Notes under the pieces: generated by a model
What the model was told of the DNA's origin: nothing
Seen by the model: only the letters and a program-made list of their open reading frames with translations
Database searches by the model: none
Shown: positions 58,166 through 64,000 of the stretch, piece by piece
Layout: every line of letters begins with the position of its first letter
Position numbering within the stretch: position 1 is the first letter of the stretch
Made by a program: the position numbers and the translations under genes
Assembly (NCBI RefSeq): GCF_030463535.1
Contig: NC_132901.1
Location: 1,841,636-1,905,635 of the forward strand
Direction: 5' to 3'
Length of the DNA stretch: 64,000 bases
Origin: Salminus brasiliensis
Taxonomy: Eukaryota; Chordata; Actinopteri; Characiformes; Bryconidae

Positions 58166-58482
58166 AATTGGATTTTTTTTCTTTTACTAAACTAGGCCTG
58201 GTCTGTAAGCCAGATACTCTCCTGGAGTAGCTCCACAGCACTCCCATCTGTGGTTGTGTGTTGCATTGGAAAGCCAGCTAGTTTTGCTCTAAATAGCCCT
58301 AAATCACGTTAACTAGCCTGCTAGCATGTTGGGTTAGCATAGCTTCCACCAACTGGGGGAGAACTTCATAAAATGCAGGATTGCTTCTCCAAAAGCCCAT
58401 AAACTAAAGCAAGCCGGTGGGCTAGCTTTCCTGCTAGAATCCATACAGTCTTGAGCTCAGACACTCCAGCATGCATGAACAT

Positions 58483-58488
<6 letters not shown>

Positions 58489-58528
<40 letters not shown>

Positions 58529-58641
58529 CCCTTATCTATAGAGAGCATACTCTCTCTGATTCAGGAAACACCCCAGGGCTTCAGATCTCAGTGTGAAGCC
58601 ACATTGCTTCTGGTGTTGTGGGTTCTGTTTGTGGGGTATTT

Positions 58642-58721
<80 letters not shown>

Positions 58722-58842
58722 GCTTTGTGCTTCTTCACCGCTGCTAGATTGCCACAGCGAAGCCTCTCCAGATTATGACAGCCTGAAGGAGGACACTCAT
58801 AGAGCACAGCACACAAACACATATATACACAATCTCTCTCGC

Positions 58843-58883
<41 letters not shown>

Positions 58884-59021
58884 CTCAGTCCTGCATCGCC
58901 GTGTGAAGGCAAGTCTTGCCTGGTGTAATGGGTTAGTGGGATAGGCCCAGGTTCCTCTCCTAAATATGTATTATGCATAAAACATGACATTCGCAATCAA
59001 TAAATTACATCTGAGAGCAGT

Positions 59022-59050
<29 letters not shown>
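58489..59050. repeat. Cluster of CA and CT microsatellites
   Basis: (CA)n 58489-58527, (CT)n with TAT and G interruptions 58642-58718, (CT)n 58832-58886, (CA)n 59022-59050. Frames spelling Ser-Leu or Arg-Glu repeats here are artefacts. Confidence 0.95.
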
Positions 59051-59053
<3 letters not shown>

Positions 59054-59324
59054 AAATATCGAATGAAAAACATCCTAAAGCTACAGAAGACACGGAACAT
59101 TGTGTTCTATGAATGAGTGGTTATATATTTGTATTAATATAACATCAGAATAAAGAATAATGTAATAAAACAGTGGTGAAAAGATCGTTTATTAATTTAA
59201 TAGAGATGATTCATGAATGTATCATTGCAACCAATACAGCTGGGAGCACATCAGCATTAAATATGCAAGGAAATACTACAGGATATTATAAAAGTATGAC
59301 ACTGCATCTTTTTAAAAGAGCATT

Positions 59325-59620
59325 AAAGGGCCCATATGCGTTTTTTTTTTTTTTTTTATAAAAATAATATGTATATATTATTATACATATTATATATATG
59401 TACATAACCTCTCATTAATGCCTTAGAATTCAACTTTCTGTTTTTAGTTACTGTGCCTTTAAGACTGATGTATGAAAATGAGCTCTGTTCTGATTAGCTG
59501 CCCTCAATTGTTCAAAAAGTAGTCCCAACTGAAACAGAAATGGGTGGAGCTTGACTGCTGAATGGTTGAATAAGCAAATATATGCAGACATATGCAAATA
59601 TCCTGGTTTTGATTATATAT
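59325..59620. mobile_element. Probable dispersed element (TTAAAGGGCCCATATG end)
   Basis: It begins with TTAAAGGGCCCATATGCG and contains CTCTGTTCTGATTAGCTGCC and GGGTGGAGCTTGACTGCTGA. This layout is typical of fish non-autonomous DNA elements, and the CTGATTAGCTGCC words resemble the 19691-20420 units. Confidence 0.4.
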
Positions 59621-59650
59621 ATATATGCTAACAAGCCATCAAAGCCTAAA

Positions 59651-59755
59651 ACAAAGCAATTAGCCTGATGCTAGGAAGCAAAAGCTCACATACAGTGATA
59701 TATATAACTGTATCTGAGCTTTTGCTTCCTAGCATCAGGCTAACTGCTTTGTTTT
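59651..59755. repeat. Long hairpin (about 45-bp arms)
   Basis: Left arm 59651-59695 (ACAAAGCAATTAGCCTGATG...AAAAGCTCACATACAG) and right arm 59709-59755 are reverse complements with about two mismatches. The loop is about 13 bp and TA-rich. It may be the core of a foldback element. Confidence 0.88.
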
Positions 59756-59761
59756 GTTGCT

Positions 59762-61000
59762 TTGTTAGCAACATTAGCCTTTAAACGTCGGACACCAGAC
59801 ATGACTTACATTAGCAATAATAGCCTTGTAGCTCCAAGCAAACTAAAAAAACAAACCTCAGACACCAAACTTGACTTAGCGACTCAACGTAGAGTTAGAG
59901 ATTAGAGAGATTAACTAACAGTTAGTCAGGAGAGTGAGCGATTTCGATAATGCTAACTGCTTACTTTAGCTTTAGCTACGTTAGCGTCATAGCTCTAGAG
60001 CAGGTCAAAGCAGCTCTGGCTGGTCGAGTAAAGTTGGGCTAAGAGAGAAAAACTGTAAAACGGTTTGTTTTGGCTGAAAAATCACTTGAATGCGATTCTG
60101 TAATGTTTAAAACTAGCTTTGCTAGCTTCGCCGCTATCTCTGTTACTTTGCTAGCTTTGCTAGTAGTATCTAGTAGTGTCTAAGCTTAGAGGGATCTTTT
60201 GGATTCTAGCCGAACAAATAAACTAGCTAACGATATTTCCTGAGTGAACAGTGAAGCTCTTCTGAACGTCGCTCTGGAGAAGAGCGTCTGCTAAAGGCCT
60301 AAAGGCTACCGAACACTTCCATGCGGTTTGAGCCAAATGTTAGCATCATGCTAATCGCTGTGTTTTAGGCTTTGATTGCTTGTTAGCAACATTAGCCTTC
60401 AAATGTCAGACACCAGACATGACTTACATTAGCAATAATAGCCTTGTAGCTCCATGCAAAGTAAAAAAAAAAGCTAACTTCAGACACCAAACTTGACTTA
60501 GCGGCTCAACGAAATTTGGACACATGGGGGTAGATTGTGAAGACTAGCTTTACTACCTTAACAGCTTTACTAGCTTTACTAGCCTAACAGTTATCTCGAA
60601 GGTTGCATTTTGTCTGAACGTTAGAGATTAGAGAGATTAATTAACAGCGATTTCAATAATGCTAACTGGCCTACTTGTTAGCTACGTTAGCGTCATAGCT
60701 CTAGAGCAGGTCGAAGCAGCTCTGGCTGGTCGAATAACTGCAAAGCGGTTTGTTGAAGGCGATTCTGAGATGTTTAAGACTAGCTTTGCTAGCTTCACCG
60801 CTATCTGGCAAACAAACTAGCTAACGATATTTCCTGAGTGAACAGTGAAGCTCTTCTGTACGTCGCTCTGGAGAAGAGCGTCTGCTCTAGAGGCCTAGAG
60901 ACTACCGAACACTTCCACGCGGTTTGAGCCAAATGTTAGCATCATGCTAATCGCTGTGTTTTAGGCTTTGATTGCTTGTTAGCAACATTAGCGACCTTGC
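59762..61000. repeat. About 0.6-kb tandem duplication
   Basis: TTGTTAGCAACATTAGC begins copies at 59762, 60380 and 60976 (spacings 618 and 596, third only started). Shared blocks are ACCAGACATGACTTACATTA, GAGCAGGTCAAAGCAGCTCT, CTAGCTAACGATATTTCCTG and CGTCGCTCTGGAGAAGAGCG. The right arm of the 59651 hairpin abuts the first copy. Confidence 0.88.
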
Positions 61001-61534
61001 TTGTCGCGGCTCCAGTACAAATCTTACAATATGGACCTCAGTCGTGGCCGGTGGTGGAGGTAGGGTGGGTTGGGGGGCTGTTTTAAATACCAGACCCTGA
61101 ATGAAACACTGTATCGGCGCTTTTACCTGCTTTTCATTAAAGCAAACGCATTGATTTGCTCGGTAAAGAGCGCGGGAGCTAATGACACACGCTAATGAAT
61201 CTCTGCCATGCGGGAACAGATGGCCTTTTCGAGAAGTCCTTCATGAAAGCCGGCCATTGTTTCCGATCCAAGAGCACAAGCAGCCTTTTACCTATCGATT
61301 GTACGGCGAGCGTTCGCGTACGCAATCGATTCCACGCTAGTTATCGTGGGGCCGTGTACGTCGGGCGTGCGGCACAAAAAGAAAAGGACCTAAGGGAAAG
61401 CATCCCCTCATAAATCAGGTGATTTTTCACGGGCGCTAACAAAGGATTAATTCTTAATCCGTTTTGACAAAGTGCTGCTGAGCAAGTCCTCTGGGCCTGG
61501 CTGCTCCTTCAACACCATTCAATAGAGCGCAGCC

Positions 61535-61569
<35 letters not shown>

Positions 61570-62050
61570 ACGAACATGAGCCAATAAACACATTTGGATA
61601 TATTGCTTTGTGTGTGTATGTGTGTGTGTGAGAATCACATTCACCCACATACACACCGTGTGTAAGGCCCACCTATGAATTTATATTGCTCCTATACAGT
61701 AGATTGATTCCCTTAAAGGGGAAGTCCACCAGGTTTTCAAAATTTTCGGCATAATTCAGGGTTTGCAGTGCAAGCAGGGAATCACAGTGGATTTGGCGTG
61801 AGATGGATCACAGTGGAGAAACTCACCATTTAGATTTCTTTACAGTGGTGGTGAATGGAACCGGGCGTCTGTTGTCATGACTACAACGCTAATGTAGCTG
61901 CTTTGTGTACCATCCAAACCCACCAGTGAAAGAGTTTTAGATGGACTGTGGACAGGGAAATAGTGGCAACTCTAAATAAGCGTGTTTTGTTGGGGACTAT
62001 TTTTTCCTGCATGTATCCCTCCACCGTCTCAGGCATCAGGCAGTGATCCA
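61001..62050. other. No gene seen
   Basis: 61180-61500 is complex, non-repetitive sequence that could be conserved non-coding DNA. CA/TG runs are at 61533-61566 and 61608-61632. 61715-62050 reads like a dispersed repeat (TTAAAGGGGAAGTCCACCAG). No splice-supported exon. Confidence 0.35.
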
Positions 62051-62154
62051 CTGTGTGCTTAAGCGTCTGTGTGTGTGTGTGTGTGCTCCCATATGTTGAA
62101 TGTGACTCGGTATTGCCATGCATGAGGACAGGGACAGTCAAAGCCCTTTAGATT

Positions 62155-62155
<1 letters not shown>

Positions 62156-62190
<35 letters not shown>
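62156..62190. repeat. (CA)n microsatellite
   Basis: CA dinucleotides just downstream (minus strand) of the possible exon. A TG run is at 62068-62084. Confidence 0.93.
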
Positions 62191-62192
<2 letters not shown>

Positions 62193-62202
62193 ACCCACCC
62201 AC

Positions 62203-62299
62203 CTGCTGTAATATCTCAGTCCAGTGCTGCCGAGCCAATATTGGTTTTCTGCTTTTACACACAGTGAGGACGATGCAGCACAGGCCGGCGTAGCTCACC
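62203..62299 (-). CDS. Possible internal exon of an unidentified gene
   Basis: On the minus strand CTCTGCAG precedes an open 97-nt segment encoding VSYAGLCCIVLTVCKSRKP and then ILARQHWTEILQQ, closed by a donor CAG|GTGGGT. The composition is protein-like and both splice sites are good. No family is recognised and no partner exon was found, so this may be one exon of a large minus-strand gene whose other exons lie outside or in unseen small exons. Confidence 0.4.
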
Positions 62300-62329
62300 C
62301 TGCAGAGAGAGGGGAAATGTCAACTGAGT

Positions 62330-64000
62330 GAGTTACTAACACCGTTACTAACACTGTTACTGATACACTGTTCCTGATACACTGTTCCGGATACATCATT
62401 ACTGATACACTGTTACTAACACTGTTCCTGATACATCATTACTGATACACCGTTACTAACACTGTTACTGATACACTGTTCCTGATACATCATTACTGAT
62501 ACACTGTTACTAACACTGTTACTGATACACTGTTCCTGATACATCATTACTGATACACTGTTACTAACACTGTTACTGATACACTGTTCCTGATACATCA
62601 TTACTGATACACTGTTACTAACACTGTTCCTGATACATCATTACTGATACACCGTTACTAACACTGTTACTGATACACCGTTACTGATACACTGTTACTA
62701 ACACTGTTACTGATACACTGTTACTGATACACCGTTACTAACACTGTTACTGATACACCGTTACTGATACACTGTTACTAACACGGTTACTGATACACTG
62801 TTCCTGATACATCATTACTGATACACTGTTACTAACACTGTTCCTGATACATCATTACTGATACACCGTTACTAACACTGTTACTGATACACCGTTACTG
62901 ATACACTGTTACTAACACTGTTACTGATACACTGTTACTGATACACCGTTACTAACACTGTTACTGATACATCATTACTGATACACTGTTACTAACACTG
63001 TTCCTGATACATCATTACTGATACACCGTTACTAACACTGTTACTGATACACTGTTACTGATACACTGTTCCTGATACATCATTACTGATACACTGTTAC
63101 TAACACTGTTCCTGATACATCATTACTGATACACTGTTACTGATACACCGTTACTGATACACCGTTACTAACACTGTTACTGATACACCGTTAATGATAC
63201 ACTGTTACTAACACTGTTACTGATACACTGTTACTGATACACCATTACTAACACTGTTACTGATACACCGTTACTGATACACTGTTACTAACACTGTTAC
63301 TGATACACTGTTACTGATACATCGTTACTGATACACTGTTACTAACACTGTTACTAACACTGTTACTGATACACCGTTACTGATACACCGTTACTGATAC
63401 ACTGTTACTAACACTGTTACTAACACTGTTACTGATACACTGTTACTGATACATCATTACTGATACACTGTTACTAACACTGTTACTGATACACTGTTAC
63501 TGATACACTATTACTAACACTGTTACTGATACACTGTTACTGATACACCGTTACTGATACACCGTTACTAACACTGTTACTGATACATCATTACTGATAC
63601 ACTGTTACTAACACTGTTACTGATACACTGTTACTGATACATCATTACTGATACACTGTTACTGATACACCGTTACTAACTGTTACTGATACACTGTTAC
63701 TAACACTGTTACTGATACACCGCTACTAACACTTACTGATATACTGTTACTGATACACTGTTACTGATACACTGTTACTAACACTATTACTGATACACTG
63801 TTACTGATACACTGTTACTGATACACTGTTACTAACACTGTTACTGATATCCTGTTACTAACACTGTTACTGATACACCGCTACTAACACTTACTGATAC
63901 ACTGTTACTGATACACTGTTACTAACACTATTACTGATACACCACTACTAACACTTACTGATACACTGTTACTGATACACTGTTACTAACACTATTACTG
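62330..64000. repeat. 12/14-bp mosaic satellite, extends past the window
   Basis: The array is built from two short units, TAACACTGTTAC (12) and TGATACACTGTTAC (14), with variants ACCG, ATCATT and TTCC. They form higher-order runs such as TGATACACTGTTACTAACAC repeated with ATACATCATTACTGATACAC. It is at least 1.67 kb long, becoming more irregular towards the right end. The minus-strand frame spelling SNSVSVMMYQEQC repeats is an artefact. Confidence 0.96.

Noticed and set aside
58532-58996. 154-codon frame with Arg-Glu repeats and Ser-Leu frames opposite
   Set aside because: Translation of CT/GA microsatellites.
62330-64000. CRISPR-like regular repeats
   Set aside because: There are no unique spacers. 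It is a continuous 12/14-bp satellite in a vertebrate genome.

Overview
The window looks like nuclear genomic DNA from a teleost fish. Three things point there: intron-rich vertebrate genes with GT/AG splice sites, fish-type Tc1/mariner remnants and non-autonomous elements, and abundant CA, TA and CT microsatellites. The species cannot be named from the sequence. Most single open frames of 60-150 codons are noise. The real genes are split into short exons and were assembled by hand from splice sites, reading phase and paralogue comparison.

Layout. (1) 1-18.3 kb and 22-29.6 kb hold a same-strand (+) tandem cluster of three butyrophilin-like immunoglobulin-superfamily genes. BTN-L0 (23-2631) is only the 3' end: short linker exons plus a complete PRY-SPRY (B30.2) exon. 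BTN-L1 (about 5.3-17.5 kb) has a signal peptide, IgV, an IgC split over two exons, a transmembrane segment, and then an array of 27 tiny exons (48 and 78 nt, all phase 1-1). The last of these carries an in-frame stop, and a broken B30.2 exon lies beyond it. BTN-L2 (about 22.2-29.6 kb) has the same ectodomain, eight 78-nt repeat exons and an intact but PRY-shortened B30.2 exon. An IRF/ISRE-like motif sits in intron 1 of both L1 and L2. (2) Between L1 and L2 (19.69-20.42 kb) is a tandem array of about 115-bp units, each carrying CCAAT and E2F-like boxes, followed by an exon-like stretch. (3) FRG1 lies on the minus strand at 31,165-37,742. All nine exons were recovered and join in frame to a 256-residue protein. 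(4) From 37.8 kb to the end no gene is certain. The region is repeats: dispersed non-autonomous elements, minisatellites, a 233-bp array, an AT-rich degenerate array, a (TAACA/G) array, Tc1-like relics, a hairpin, and from 62.33 kb a 12/14-bp mosaic satellite that runs off the window. One possible minus-strand exon (62,203-62,299) suggests that part of this stretch may be introns of a large neighbouring gene.

The most unusual object is the BTN-L1 microexon array. Symmetric exons encoding a Thr/Ser/Glu-rich cytoplasmic tail multiplied as higher-order modules (A-B-A-B-B') of about 1.6 and 2.1 kb. One module carries a transposon-interrupted microexon that was copied with it. The exons kept frame and splice sites, while the normal B30.2 effector end was lost.
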